NCBI RefSeq assembly: GCF_013402875.1
Contig: NZ_CP058579.1
Location: 2,604,001-2,668,000, forward strand
Origin: Halorarum salinum
Lineage (GTDB): Archaea > Halobacteriota > Halobacteria > Halobacteriales > Haloferacaceae
Direction of reading: 5' to 3'
Length of the DNA stretch: 64,000 nucleotides
Part shown: one piece after another, positions 40,683 to 50,445 of the stretch
How positions within the stretch are numbered: the stretch's first letter is position 1
Layout: each line of letters begins with the position of its first letter
Notes under the pieces: model-generated
The model's database searches: none
What the model was told of the DNA's origin: nothing
What the model saw: only the letters and a program-made list of their open reading frames with translations
Program-made: the position numbers and the translations under genes

Positions 40683-42614
40683 TCACTCCGCGCCGACGAA
40701 GTCCGGTTCGAGCCGCTTCTCCTCCCGCTCGGACTCGAGGTGGGCGCGGAACTCGCCCGGGTCGACGTCGTTCGCCTCGTTCTCGAAGCGGTCCCGAACC
40801 GAGACGGTCTCCGTCTCCTCCTCGTCGCCGCCGACGATGATCATGTACGGCACCCGGTCGTCGTGGGCGGCGCGGATCTTCCGGCCGATGGTCATGTCGC
40901 GGTCCTCGACCTCGGCGCGGAAGTCCCCGAGGTCGTTCCGCACCCGGTGGGCGTAGCCGAGGTTGTCGTCCGAGATGGGGAGCACGCGGACCTGCTCGGG
41001 CGCGAGCCACAGCGGGAAGTTGCCCTTGAAGTGCTCGATGATGACGCCCATGAAGCGCTCGAACGTGCCGAGCAGCGCGCGGTGGACCATCACCGGGTGG
41101 TGCTCCTCGTTGTCCTCGCCGACGTAGGTGAGGTCGAGTTTGCGCGGGATGTTGAAGTCGAGCTGGACCGTCCCGACCGTCCACTCCCGGCCGATGGCGT
41201 CGCGCGCGTCGATGCCGACCTTCGGGCCGTAGAAGGCCGCCTCCTCGGATTCGATCCGGTAGTCGAGCCCCTCGCCCTCGAGGGCGGCCTTCAGCGCGTC
41301 GGTCGCCTGGTCCCACACCTCGTCGGAGCCGACCGCGTTCTCGCCCTGGGTCTCGAGCTTGTAGATGACCTCGAGCCCGAAGTCGCCGTAGATCTCCTCG
41401 ATGACCCCCAGCGTGCCGCGGATCTCCGACTCGATCTGGTCGGGGCGGACGAACGCGTGGCCGTCGTCCTGGGTGAACCCCCGCACCCGGAGCAGCCCCG
41501 AGAGCTCGCCCGACTGCTCGTTCCGGTAGCAGGTGCCGAACTCCGAGAGCCGGATCGGGAGGTCCCGGTACGAGTGGGTGCTCGTCGCGTACACGTGCGC
41601 GTGGTTCGCGCAGTTCATGGGCTTCAGGCCGTACTCGGTGTCGTCCTGGACCCAGTTGAACATCTCGCCGTTGGCCGTGAAGTTGTCGTAGTGGCCCGTC
41701 GGCTTCCACAGTTCGGCCTTGTTCAGTTCGGGCGTCCACACCTCGTCGTAGCCGAGGTCGTCGTTCTTTCCGCGGATGTACTCCTCCAGTTCCCGCCGGA
41801 TCGTCATCCCGTTCGGGTGGAAGTGGACACAGCCCGGCGAGTGGTCGGGCACCGAGAAGAGGTCCATCTCCCGGCCGATCTTCCGGTGGTCCCGCTCCTT
41901 TGCCTCCTCGCGCATCTCGAGGAACTCCTCGAGGTCAGACTCGGACTCGAACGCCGTGCCGTACACCCGGGTGAGCTGGTCGTTCGCCTCGTCGCCGCGC
42001 CAGTACGCCGAGGAGATGCTCATCAGCTTCACGGCGCCGATCTCGCCCGTCGAGTCGACGTGGGGCCCCTTACAGAGGTCGCGCCAGTCGTCCTGCTCGT
42101 AGACGGAGACGGGGTCCTCGCCGGCGGCCTCCTCGTGGAGGATCTCCGTCTTGTACGGGTTGTCCTCGAACGCCGCGAGCGCCTCCTCGCGGGGGAGCTC
42201 CCGGCGGACGATGTCGTAGTCGGCCTCGATGACGTCGCGCATCTCCGCCTCCAGTTCCTCGAAGTCGGACTCGTCGAGGTCCACCCCCGTCACGTCGTAG
42301 TAGAAGCCGTCGTCGGTCGGCGGGCCGATGGCGAGCTTCGCGTCGGGGTGGAGCCGCTGGAGCGCCTGCGCGAAGACGTGGGCGGCCGAGTGGCGAAGGA
42401 CGTCGAGGTACTCCTCGGACTGGTCGGTGACGATCTCGAGTCGGGCGCCGTCGTGGACCGGCGCGTGCTTGTCGACCAGTTCGCCGTCGACGACGCCGGC
42501 GATCGTGTCCTCGCCGAGCCCCGGCCCGATCTCGTAGGCCGCGTCCTCGACCGTGGCGTCCTCCGGGACGGACAGCTCCGATCCGTCCGGCAGGACGACT
42601 GCGATGTCGCTCAT
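40683..42614 (-). CDS. thrS: threonyl-tRNA synthetase
   Basis: A 643-residue threonyl-tRNA synthetase of the bacterial type, with a TGS domain (about residues 1-62), the N2 editing domain (HSAAHVFAQALQRLHP, with HxxxH and later CKGPHVDSTGE) and the class II catalytic core (motif 2 FGTCYRNEQSG, motif 3 GFYGPK-like AFYGPKVGID), then the anticodon-binding domain (about 540-643). It charges tRNA(Thr). Length and order match the family. It is followed by the DUF2182 gene on the same strand after a gap, and it is convergent with the paa operon. Confidence 0.95.
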   Translation of the reverse strand: MSDIAVVLPDGSELSVPEDATVEDAAYEIGPGLGEDTIAGVVDGELVDKHAPVHDGARLEIVTDQSEEYLDVLRHSAAHVFAQALQRLHPDAKLAIGPPTDDGFYYDVTGVDLDESDFEELEAEMRDVIEADYDIVRRELPREEALAAFEDNPYKTEILHEEAAGEDPVSVYEQDDWRDLCKGPHVDSTGEIGAVKLMSISSAYWRGDEANDQLTRVYGTAFESESDLEEFLEMREEAKERDHRKIGREMDLFSVPDHSPGCVHFHPNGMTIRRELEEYIRGKNDDLGYDEVWTPELNKAELWKPTGHYDNFTANGEMFNWVQDDTEYGLKPMNCANHAHVYATSTHSYRDLPIRLSEFGTCYRNEQSGELSGLLRVRGFTQDDGHAFVRPDQIESEIRGTLGVIEEIYGDFGLEVIYKLETQGENAVGSDEVWDQATDALKAALEGEGLDYRIESEEAAFYGPKVGIDARDAIGREWTVGTVQLDFNIPRKLDLTYVGEDNEEHHPVMVHRALLGTFERFMGVIIEHFKGNFPLWLAPEQVRVLPISDDNLGYAHRVRNDLGDFRAEVEDRDMTIGRKIRAAHDDRVPYMIIVGGDEEETETVSVRDRFENEANDVDPGEFRAHLESEREEKRLEPDFVGAE

Positions 42615-42718
42615 ACGAAAGCGGAGTCGGAGGGCGTGAATAAGTCTTGTCGAAGCGCGCGGGTCGCGCCCGGGCGAGGTGGAACGCCGGAGCGAACGTC
42701 ACACGCGAACGGCCGCCG

Positions 42719-43516
42719 CTACACCAACGAGAGCGCGATGACGACGGCCCCGCCGCCCCCGGCGAGGACGCCGACCCCGCGGGCCAGATGCTCGCCCCAC
42801 GCGACCGTCCGCTCGAGCGAGAGCACGACCGCGATGAGCGCCACCCAGACGATGTTCATCGAGCCGACGGTCACCATGAACGCGAACAGCGCCCAGCAGC
42901 ACCCGACGCAGAACACGCTGAACTCCCAGCTCGTGCGCACGGCACCGCCCACGCCCGGGCGGTGGTGGCCCACGAGGAACCCGAGCGGCGACCGGCAGTA
43001 GCGCAGACACCGGTACTTGTACGGGGAGAGTTGGTAGCCCGACAGGAGCAGCAGCGTCCCGCCCATCAGGAGTCCGCCGTGAGCGCTCGCGACGCCCGCG
43101 ATCGGCACCAGGGCGTTGACGACGAGCGGCACGACCCCCGTCAGCGTCCAGACGAGCGCGTACGTTCCGACGAACGCGCCGACCCGCGCCGCCTTGCCGG
43201 CGGTCGTCGTCCCCTCGAGCGTCCCCGCGTACAGCCGGAACAGCGGGACCGACGACGGGTACATCATCGCGACCATCATCACCCCCCACATGACCAGGTA
43301 GAGGCCGACGCCGGTCGCCCCGTTCGAGAGCGCCGTCGCCTCCGGTACCCCGGGGTCGGACATCCGCATCCCCGAGCTCGTCGCTCCCCCGGGCATCGGG
43401 AGCCAGCGACCGACGACCGCGGCCCACGCGAGCAGCGCGATGGCGTAGGTGACGAGCGCGACGATCGGGACGCGTCGGCGTGCGATACGATCCCTGAGCG
43501 AGTCGTACGTGGCCAT
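42719..43516 (-). CDS. DUF2182 integral membrane protein
   Basis: A 265-residue protein with about seven membrane helices. It fits DUF2182, annotated as predicted metal-binding membrane proteins, with conserved segments WGVMMVAMMYPS, SGYQLSPYKYRCLRYCRSPL and FCVGCCWAL. Functions are unknown, but DUF2182 often pairs with DUF1326. The DUF1326 gene lies immediately upstream on the same strand (25 bp), so they are a transcription unit. The two Cys clusters could bind a metal. Confidence 0.85.
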   Translation of the reverse strand: MATYDSLRDRIARRRVPIVALVTYAIALLAWAAVVGRWLPMPGGATSSGMRMSDPGVPEATALSNGATGVGLYLVMWGVMMVAMMYPSSVPLFRLYAGTLEGTTTAGKAARVGAFVGTYALVWTLTGVVPLVVNALVPIAGVASAHGGLLMGGTLLLLSGYQLSPYKYRCLRYCRSPLGFLVGHHRPGVGGAVRTSWEFSVFCVGCCWALFAFMVTVGSMNIVWVALIAVVLSLERTVAWGEHLARGVGVLAGGGGAVVIALSLV

Positions 43517-43541
43517 GGAAGCCTCGGCTCTCCGGGCGGCC

Positions 43542-44153
43542 TCAGGAGTTCGCCAGTTCGAAGTCGCCGAGATACGCGTTGTTGCCCGAGACGTCCCACG
43601 TGAACCGGTCGTCGTAGGAGACGGTGGCGGTCGTCGACCTGCCCGTCTGCACCTCGGTGCTGGTCGTCAGCGGGTGGGGCGAGATCGTGCCGACCTCGTC
43701 GTTGAACCCCACGGCGCCGCCGGCGTCCATCTCGAGGACGTCGCCGACCTCGACGGAGAACTCCGACCCGTCCCGCGAGAAACCGATCGGAACGGTCGCG
43801 ACCTCCGCCGACCTGACGTGCGTGTCCGCGACGGGTTCCCAGATGCCGCCGGCGCGGCCGAAGTAGATGTCCTCGACGGCCTCGCGCTGGTCGTCGTCGG
43901 CCGCCTCGTCGACGAGCAGCACGACGTCCCACTCCGTCTCGGGGGCGAACATGACGCCCTCGTCGGTCGAGACGAGCATGGCGACGTTCACCCCGCCGAG
44001 GTCGACGTCGTCGTAGCTCCCCTCGTCGATGTGCCACGCCAACGAGACGGTACAGACGTCGTCGTCCGGCGCTTCCAGCCACACGCACTGGCAAGCGACG
44101 TCGCAGTTGCAGGCTTCGACGTAGTCTCCCTTGATCGTCCACTCCCGTGTCAT
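43542..44153 (-). CDS. DUF1326 protein
   Basis: A 203-residue protein of the DUF1326 family. The cysteine-rich start (YVEACNCDVACQCVW, three CxC/C pairs in residues 12-24) is the family feature and probably binds metal. The remaining beta-sandwich part (RSTTATVSYDDRFTW) fits. DUF1326 with DUF2182 is a recurrent pair in bacteria and archaea. Function unknown. It is divergent from the M20 hydrolase gene. Confidence 0.85.
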   Translation of the reverse strand: MTREWTIKGDYVEACNCDVACQCVWLEAPDDDVCTVSLAWHIDEGSYDDVDLGGVNVAMLVSTDEGVMFAPETEWDVVLLVDEAADDDQREAVEDIYFGRAGGIWEPVADTHVRSAEVATVPIGFSRDGSEFSVEVGDVLEMDAGGAVGFNDEVGTISPHPLTTSTEVQTGRSTTATVSYDDRFTWDVSGNNAYLGDFELANS

Positions 44154-44342
44154 CGGTGAATACCGTGTAGTTCGGCAACGCGGGGCACGATATAGTCACC
44201 CCGTGGAAACCGGTCACCCGCTGGAATCCTCGCAGGCGCCGTCCGATGGCGGAGGTGCGTCCACGGGTCGGAAATCCCTGCACCGGGGAAATCGGCCCGC
44301 CGCGTCGGAAAGGCAAAAGCCCCGGCCGTCACGAGGGGTGGT

Positions 44343-45599
44343 ATGGACATCCCGGTCGACGAGGACCGACTGCGCGAGGACGTCGAGGCGAACGCCGCCT
44401 TCGGCGACGTCGACGCCGACGAGGGGCGGGGACGCACCGTGCTCTGTGGAACCGAGCCGAACCGACTCGCACGGGAGCGGTTCGTCGACCGACTGGCGGA
44501 CGCCGGACTCGACGTGACCGTGGACGCCGTCGGAAACGTCGCGGGGACGTGGGCCCCCGACTCGGCGAACCCGGACGCCCCAGCCGTCGCCGCCGGGAGC
44601 CACCTCGACTCGGTCCCGGAAGGTGGCATCTTCGACGGGCCGCTCGGCGCCTACGGCGCGCTGGAGGCGGTGCGGGCGATGCGGGACGCCGACGTCGAAC
44701 CGGACCGGCCGGTCGTCGTCGTCTCGTTCACCGAGGAGGAGGGCCAGCGCTTCGCGGACGGCCTGCTCGGCTCCTCGGTCGCGGTCGGGGAGCGCTCGGT
44801 CGAGGAGGCGCTCGCTCTGACCGACGACGAGGGCGTCACGCTGGAGTCGGCCCTCGAGGACGTCGGGTTCCGCGGCGAGGGCGTCCTCGACGCGAGCGAC
44901 TGGGACGCCTGGTACGAACTCCACGTCGAGCAGGACACGACGCTGGAGGGGGCGGGCGTCCCCGCGGGGGTGGTGACCACCGTCACCGGAATCACCCACT
45001 GCGAGGTCGAGATCGAGGGCGAGGCGAACCACGCGGGCGCGACCGCTATGGGCGACCGGACGGACGCGCTCGCCGCGGCCGCGGAGTTCGTGCTGGACGT
45101 CGAATCCGCCGCGAGCGAGGTCGTCGGGTCGAGCAGCGAGTCGGCGGTCGGCACCGTCGGGTCGCTCTCCGTCTCGCCGAACGCGACGAACGTCGTCCCC
45201 GGCCGGGTCGAGGCGGGCGTCGACGTTCGCGACGTGGAGTACGAGTCGATGGAGACCGTCGTCGCTGCCGCACGCGACTCGCTCGAACGGCTGGAGGCCG
45301 AGCGCGGGGTCGACACCTCCGTCGAGCGGCCGTTCGACCTCGACCCGACCCCGATGAGCGAGCGCCTCCGCGCGGCCGCACACGAGGCCGGCGACGCGGT
45401 CGGAATCGACACTATCGATCTGCACTCGGGCGCGGCCCACGACACGATGCACGTCGCGGACGTGACCGACGCCGCGCTGCTGTTCGCGCCCTCCCGGGAC
45501 GGCATCAGCCACAACCCTTGCGAGTGGACCGACTGGGACGACTGTGCAGCGGCGACCCGGGTGATGGCCGGCGCGATGGCGAGCGTGGCGACCGAGTAG
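44343..45599 (+). CDS. M20 amidohydrolase (allantoate amidohydrolase / N-carbamoylase type)
   Basis: A 418-residue zinc-dependent amidohydrolase of the AllC/hydantoinase (M20C) family. Metal ligands are visible: AAGSHLDSV (His82-like, Asp), EGGIFDGPLG (Asp), FTEEEGQRF (two Glu) and WYELHVEQD (His), with a distal His in the last 60 residues (LHSGAAHDTM). The substrate may be allantoate, ureido-glycolate or an N-carbamoyl amino acid. The ATG at 44343 gives a full N-terminus. The gene is divergent from the DUF1326 gene. Confidence 0.88.
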   Translation: MDIPVDEDRLREDVEANAAFGDVDADEGRGRTVLCGTEPNRLARERFVDRLADAGLDVTVDAVGNVAGTWAPDSANPDAPAVAAGSHLDSVPEGGIFDGPLGAYGALEAVRAMRDADVEPDRPVVVVSFTEEEGQRFADGLLGSSVAVGERSVEEALALTDDEGVTLESALEDVGFRGEGVLDASDWDAWYELHVEQDTTLEGAGVPAGVVTTVTGITHCEVEIEGEANHAGATAMGDRTDALAAAAEFVLDVESAASEVVGSSSESAVGTVGSLSVSPNATNVVPGRVEAGVDVRDVEYESMETVVAAARDSLERLEAERGVDTSVERPFDLDPTPMSERLRAAAHEAGDAVGIDTIDLHSGAAHDTMHVADVTDAALLFAPSRDGISHNPCEWTDWDDCAAATRVMAGAMASVATE

Positions 45600-45623
45600 C
45601 CACGACCGGAACCCGGCAGGCTG

Positions 45624-45918
45624 TGGCGCGCGGCTGGCGGACCTCCGTGTCCGCCACCGTCGCGCGAGGGACGAGTGGGAGAGGCGAGCGGAGCGAGCCG
45701 ATCGAGCGAATCGGCTGGGAAGGCTCACGCGAACGGAGTCGTTCGAAAGGCGCAAAGCGCCTCTCGTGATGGTGCCAGATTCCTGTGGAATCCGGCCGCT
45801 GACGGAACCCGGTGGGTTCCCGTACTGACGAACATCTTCGATTTTCGAACCACGAGGGTGAGTTCCGAGGAGCCCGCTCCGAGGTAAGTGAGGTGCGGTC
45901 GGGTGGGACTGAAAGGGG
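45624..45918 (+). repeat. dispersed intergenic element, copy B
   Basis: Starts TGGCGCGCGGC and ends with AGGTGCGGTCGGGTGGGACTGAAAGGGG (core 45891-45918). It contains the AGCCGAT...ATCGGCT hairpin, the CGAAAGGCGC/GCGCCTCTCG hairpin (45744-45766), and the segment GTGAGTTCCGAGGAGCCCGCTCCGAGG shared with copy A. It fills the gap between the M20 hydrolase and the ZIP gene. Confidence 0.65.
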
Positions 45919-46005
45919 CCGGCTTTCGCAGCGTTCTCACCGGGGGAGCAGCCGAATTCGTCGCCCTCCCATCCCGCTGCCCGGAGACGGATCAGTCCCG
46001 GCGAC

Positions 46006-46845
46006 TCACGCGGCCAACGCCACGTCCAGGTACAACATCACCACCACCCCGAGCATCGTTCCCAGCGTCGCCAGCCGTTCGTGGCCCCGGGCGTGCGTCT
46101 CCGGGAGGATCTCGTCGGAGATGACGAACAGCATCCCGCCGGCGGCGAAGCCCATCGCGTAGGGCAGGATCGGCGCCGCGAGCGACACCGCGACCGCGCC
46201 GACGATGACCAGCGGAATCTCCACCAACCCCGACCTGATCCCGGTCAGCACCGCGTACGTCTTCCGGTCGAAGCCGGCGTTGATGGCGGCGACCGACACC
46301 GCCAGCCCCTCCGGGACGTTCTGGAGGCCGATTGCGAGCATGAGCGAGAGCGCGTTCGCGACGTCCCCCGAGCCGAAGCCGACGCCCACCGCCAGCCCCT
46401 CCGGCATGTTGTGGATGGTGATGGCGACGATGAAGAGGATGACCGAGGCCACGCCCGACTCGGTGACCGTCTGGTCGACCCGCTGTCGTCCCGTGATGAG
46501 GACGTGGACGTGGGGGACCCAGTGGTCCGCCTGGTCGAGCACGATCACGCCGATGAGGATGCCCGCGAGCACCGGAAACGGCGCGAGAAGCCCCGTCGCC
46601 GGCACGCCGGGGACGATGACCTCCGTCGCGTCGATGCCGGGGACGATGAGGCTCGTGAACGAGGCGGCGAGCATGACGCCCGCCGCGAAGCCGAGCGCGC
46701 CGTCGAGCACCCGCTCGGTCGGGTTGCGGTAGACGAGCACGAGCGACGCCCCGACCATGTTCATTCCGGCGATCACGAGTCCGCCGACGAGCGCCTGCAC
46801 GAGCGGGTTCGTGCCGACGAGGTCGACGAACAACTGTTCGGCCAT
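46006..46845 (-). CDS. ZIP family metal transporter
   Basis: A 279-residue protein with about eight membrane helices of the ZIP family, which imports Zn, Fe or Mn. The metal-binding helix 4 reads HNMPEGLAVG and helix 5 reads NVPEGLAVSV; SDEILPETH is the later His/Glu motif. There is a cytosolic loop with His residues (DHWVPHVHVLITG) between helices 3 and 4. Metal specificity is unknown. Confidence 0.9.
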   Translation of the reverse strand: MAEQLFVDLVGTNPLVQALVGGLVIAGMNMVGASLVLVYRNPTERVLDGALGFAAGVMLAASFTSLIVPGIDATEVIVPGVPATGLLAPFPVLAGILIGVIVLDQADHWVPHVHVLITGRQRVDQTVTESGVASVILFIVAITIHNMPEGLAVGVGFGSGDVANALSLMLAIGLQNVPEGLAVSVAAINAGFDRKTYAVLTGIRSGLVEIPLVIVGAVAVSLAAPILPYAMGFAAGGMLFVISDEILPETHARGHERLATLGTMLGVVVMLYLDVALAA

Positions 46846-46941
46846 ACCGGTGCCATGGAGGGGCCCATATCAAAGATACCGCTCCGGGGACGACGTCTCG
46901 GGATCGCCCCCGTCCGCCGGTCGTCGAACCCCGTCGGCCGA

Positions 46942-48681
46942 CTACAGCCGCCGACTCACGAACGGCCCGTCCTGGTGGTAGCCGAGCTTGTCGCGGTAGT
47001 AGCCCCGGACGCCGAGCCCGGAGATGACCGAGAGCTTGTCGAAGCCGGCGTCGGCGGCCAGGTCCTCGGCCGTCCTGATCAGCCGCCGGCCGTAGCCGCG
47101 GTGCTGCCAGTCGCCGTCCTCGCCGCGGCCGTCGAACGTCGCCGGCGACCCGTACACGTGGAGTTCCCGGACCAGGGCGGCGTCGGCGAGTTCGCGCCGA
47201 ACGGGGTCGTCCTCGGCCGTCGGCCCCGCGCCGGGCGCGGCGTGCGAGTACGAGGGGAACCGGAGCCGGCAGAAGCCGACGAGCAGGTCCCGTACGGGGT
47301 CCTCGAAGGAGACGAACTTCTCGATCCCGCCGCCCGACTCGTACTCCATCACGTCGAGTTCCACGTCGTCGGGGTCCGGATCGGCGTCGTTGTGCCCGAC
47401 CTCGCGGGCGCGGACGTCGCGGAGCTCGTACCCCTTCTCGGCGGCGCGCTGCTCCGCTAGCTGTCGGAGGTTCGACTTCCAGACGCCCGCGTCGATGAAG
47501 TCGGCCGGGATGTCGCGCTGGACGCGCTGGAGCCGGCAGTACTTCGGGATCTCGTCCATCGCGTCGGCGACGAGGTCCGCGGCCGCCTCGTTGTCGAGCG
47601 GCTCGAACTCGTCGCGGCGCCACCGGTCGTACACGCGGGTGCCGCGAACGACGAGCGTCGGGTAGATCTTCAGGTAGTCGGGCCGCCACTCCGGGTTATC
47701 GAACAGCTCCCGGAAGTCCTGCCGACACATCTCGGCGGTCATGCCGGGCTGGCCGGGCATCATGTGGAAGCCGACCTTGAACGCCGCGTCCCGGAGCCGC
47801 CGGTTCGCGTCCACCGACGCGTCGACGCCGTGCCCGCGGTGCATCTCGCGGTTCACCCGCTCGTAGGTCGTCTGGACGCCGACCTCCACCTTCGTCCCGC
47901 CCAGATCGAGCATGCGGTCGATCTGCTCGGGGTCACACCAGTCCGGCTTGGTCTCGAACGTGATGCCGATACACCGCACGTCGGCGTCCTCGTTGCGGGC
48001 CTTCACGTCCTCCAGGTACTCGAACCCGTACTCGTCGGGCTCCTGCGCGAAGCTCCGACCCTCGGCCGGGTTCGGCTCCGCGTCCGTGTCGTACTCGTTC
48101 ATCGCCCGCAGCGCGCGCTTCACGAACCACTCCTGGTAGTCGTGCGAGCGGGCGGTCATCGTCCCGCCCATCAGGATGAGCTCCGCCTTCTCGACCGGGT
48201 GGCCGATGTGCCTGAGCTGTTCGAGCCTGAGGGTGACCTGCCCGTACGGGTCGTAGTCGTTCTGTTTCCCCCGTGCGGCTGCCGGCTCGTGTCCGGTGTA
48301 GCTCTGGGAACTGGAGAACTCCGAGGCCGGCCCGCCGGGACAGTAGAGACACTTCCCGTGCGGGCACATGTGCGGGGAGGTCATGATCGCGACCGGGGAG
48401 ACGCCCGAGGCCGTGCGGACCGGCTTTCGGCGGACGACCTCGGTCACCTCCTCGCGGCGGCCCTCGGGGGCGTGCCGGAGGAGGTCCGTGTTCTTTGGCA
48501 CCTTCGGCGCGGAGAACTCCGAACAGGCCTCGAGCTTCGCGGATTCGAGGTCGTCGCGTCCCAAGTCGCCCTCGAGGATCCGCTCCACGAGCGTCTCACA
48601 GACCCGCACGAACGCCTCGGACTCCTCCGGAGGCCCCGCGGCGTCCGACTCGACGTCCCCGGGACCCGTCGCGCCGCTCAT
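46942..48681 (-). CDS. elp3: tRNA uridine-34 5-carboxymethylaminomethyl modification enzyme Elp3
   Basis: A 579-residue Elp3, the single-protein archaeal Elongator that modifies the wobble uridine of tRNAs. The radical-SAM domain carries Cys106, Cys111 and Cys114 in CPHGKCLYCPGG, and the C-terminal GNAT domain binds acetyl-CoA (about residues 430-579, HRGYGRRLIRTAEDLA). The lysine/cysteine-rich region between and the order match archaeal Elp3. It starts at ATG 48681. Confidence 0.95.
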   Translation of the reverse strand: MSGATGPGDVESDAAGPPEESEAFVRVCETLVERILEGDLGRDDLESAKLEACSEFSAPKVPKNTDLLRHAPEGRREEVTEVVRRKPVRTASGVSPVAIMTSPHMCPHGKCLYCPGGPASEFSSSQSYTGHEPAAARGKQNDYDPYGQVTLRLEQLRHIGHPVEKAELILMGGTMTARSHDYQEWFVKRALRAMNEYDTDAEPNPAEGRSFAQEPDEYGFEYLEDVKARNEDADVRCIGITFETKPDWCDPEQIDRMLDLGGTKVEVGVQTTYERVNREMHRGHGVDASVDANRRLRDAAFKVGFHMMPGQPGMTAEMCRQDFRELFDNPEWRPDYLKIYPTLVVRGTRVYDRWRRDEFEPLDNEAAADLVADAMDEIPKYCRLQRVQRDIPADFIDAGVWKSNLRQLAEQRAAEKGYELRDVRAREVGHNDADPDPDDVELDVMEYESGGGIEKFVSFEDPVRDLLVGFCRLRFPSYSHAAPGAGPTAEDDPVRRELADAALVRELHVYGSPATFDGRGEDGDWQHRGYGRRLIRTAEDLAADAGFDKLSVISGLGVRGYYRDKLGYHQDGPFVSRRL

Positions 48682-48783
48682 TGGGGAGGAGTCCGCGCGT
48701 TTCTCGGGTAAGGGTTTCGTTCCGGGGGGTTCCCGGCGTTGGTTTCTCCCCGGGCACGCCGCGGCGGGGCTCCGGTCCGGAGG

Positions 48784-50343
48784 TCACTCGGCGTCCGGGT
48801 CGACGACCTCGACCCCGCTGAACTCGAACCGCGCGCCGCCGCCGTCGGACTCGACCGCCCGCACGTCCCAGCCGTGTGCCTCAGCCACCCGCTCGACGAT
48901 GGCGAGGCCGAGGCCGGTTCCGCCCGGGATCGAGGTGTACCCCGTCTCGAACACGTCCTCCCGACGGTCGCTTGGGATCCCGTCGCCGTCGTCGGCGACG
49001 TAGAACCCGTCCCCGTCGGGGAGCGGCCCGATTCGGACGGTCGGATCGGGCCTCGGGTCGCCGCGGGGGGCGTGTTCGGCCGCGTTCCGGAAGAGGTTCT
49101 CCAGCACCCGTCGAAACCGGCCGGGATCGGCACGGAGGGTCGTCGTGCCGACCACCTCGAGGGTCCCCGCGACCGAGACTGTGTCCCACGCACGCTCGGC
49201 GGCGGGGCGGAGTTCGACCGGGGCCGTGTCGGTCGGACCGCGCCCCTCCCGGGCGAGCGAGAGCAGGTCGTCGATGAGCGACTCCATGCGGTCGTGGGCC
49301 GTGGCCACCCGGTCGAGTCGGTCGTCGTCCACGTCCTCGGCGATGAGGTCGAGGAAGCCCGACGCGGTCGCGAGCGGGTTCCGGAGGTCGTGGCTCACGA
49401 ACGAGGCGAACCGTTCGAGCCGCTCGTTCTGCCGTCTGAGGTCGCGTTCCCGCTCGTACCGCTCGGTGACGTCGCGTGCGACCAGGACCGCCGCGCGCGG
49501 ATCGCCGTCCTCGCGCGGCAGCGGCGCGACCCGCCCCTCGACGCGGGTCACCGACCCATCGTCGCTCCGGGAGTACTCGACCCGCTGGGGCTCCCCGGTT
49601 CGAACCGCCGCCCGGATCGCAGCGACGATGCGGTCCGATCGCTCGTCGTTGTACACGTCGCGGACGTTCCGGCCGACGGGGTCCCCGGTCGCGTGGATGG
49701 GTCCCGACCCGATCCCCGGCAGCACGTCGAGGCAGGTGCCGTCGTCGTCGTAGACGAACGCGTAGTCGGGGCAGGCGTGCGAGAGCGCCTCGAGGAACTG
49801 GTCGTCCGGCACGTCCGGCCGCGTCTCGGCGGCGGCGCGGCGGACGGCCCCGCCCTCCACCCCGGCGAGTGCCGCCTCCGCGTGACCGACGAGCATCGAG
49901 AGCCCGGCACGCGTGGTGGGGCCGAACCCGTCCCGGTTCGACGTGAGCAGTAACACCGCGCCGTCGCCGTTCAGCGGGGTGACACAGTAGTCGGTGGCGT
50001 CGCCGGCGGACTCGTCGGGAACGGCCCCACAGCGTGTGTCGCCCGACCTCACCGCGTCCGCGAGCGGCGAGTCCGCGCCCGGGAGGACCGGCGGGACCGA
50101 GGTGGGGGGTTCCGGGGGCGCCTCGACGGCGGCGCGGTAGCGGTCACCCTCGCGGCGATAGACGCCGACGGCGTCCGGATCGAGTTCCTCGAGCGCGACG
50201 CGAGCGAGCCGCTCCCGGATCCCGCGAGCGCTCTCACGCGCGCGAATCGTCCCAGCCCGGGCCCGGAGCGCGTCGAAGTCGACTGCGGGGCTCTTCTCGT
50301 GTGCGCGCCGTTCGCCGGTTCGTTCTGTGTGTTCCATGCTCAC
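48784..50343 (-). CDS. sensor histidine kinase (GAF/PAS/HisKA)
   Basis: A 519-residue soluble histidine kinase. After an N-terminal GAF-like region (about residues 30-165) comes a PAS domain (about 180-300, PDYAFVYDDDGTCLDVLPG), then a HisKA helix with phospho-acceptor His318 (FVSHDLRNPLA), and the ATPase domain with NLFRNAAEH, VADDGDGIP and TGLGLAIVERVAE. No transmembrane helices are seen, so it senses an internal signal. No response regulator is adjacent. Function unknown. Confidence 0.9.
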   Translation of the reverse strand: MSMEHTERTGERRAHEKSPAVDFDALRARAGTIRARESARGIRERLARVALEELDPDAVGVYRREGDRYRAAVEAPPEPPTSVPPVLPGADSPLADAVRSGDTRCGAVPDESAGDATDYCVTPLNGDGAVLLLTSNRDGFGPTTRAGLSMLVGHAEAALAGVEGGAVRRAAAETRPDVPDDQFLEALSHACPDYAFVYDDDGTCLDVLPGIGSGPIHATGDPVGRNVRDVYNDERSDRIVAAIRAAVRTGEPQRVEYSRSDDGSVTRVEGRVAPLPREDGDPRAAVLVARDVTERYERERDLRRQNERLERFASFVSHDLRNPLATASGFLDLIAEDVDDDRLDRVATAHDRMESLIDDLLSLAREGRGPTDTAPVELRPAAERAWDTVSVAGTLEVVGTTTLRADPGRFRRVLENLFRNAAEHAPRGDPRPDPTVRIGPLPDGDGFYVADDGDGIPSDRREDVFETGYTSIPGGTGLGLAIVERVAEAHGWDVRAVESDGGGARFEFSGVEVVDPDAE

Positions 50344-50445
50344 GCGAGAGCCGTCGTGGACCGTGAAGTGTCACCAGAATAAATACGTTTCCAATGACAT
50401 CTCTCGGCTGCGTGACGTCGGCGGGAGGAGAAGGCGGGAGTCGAC

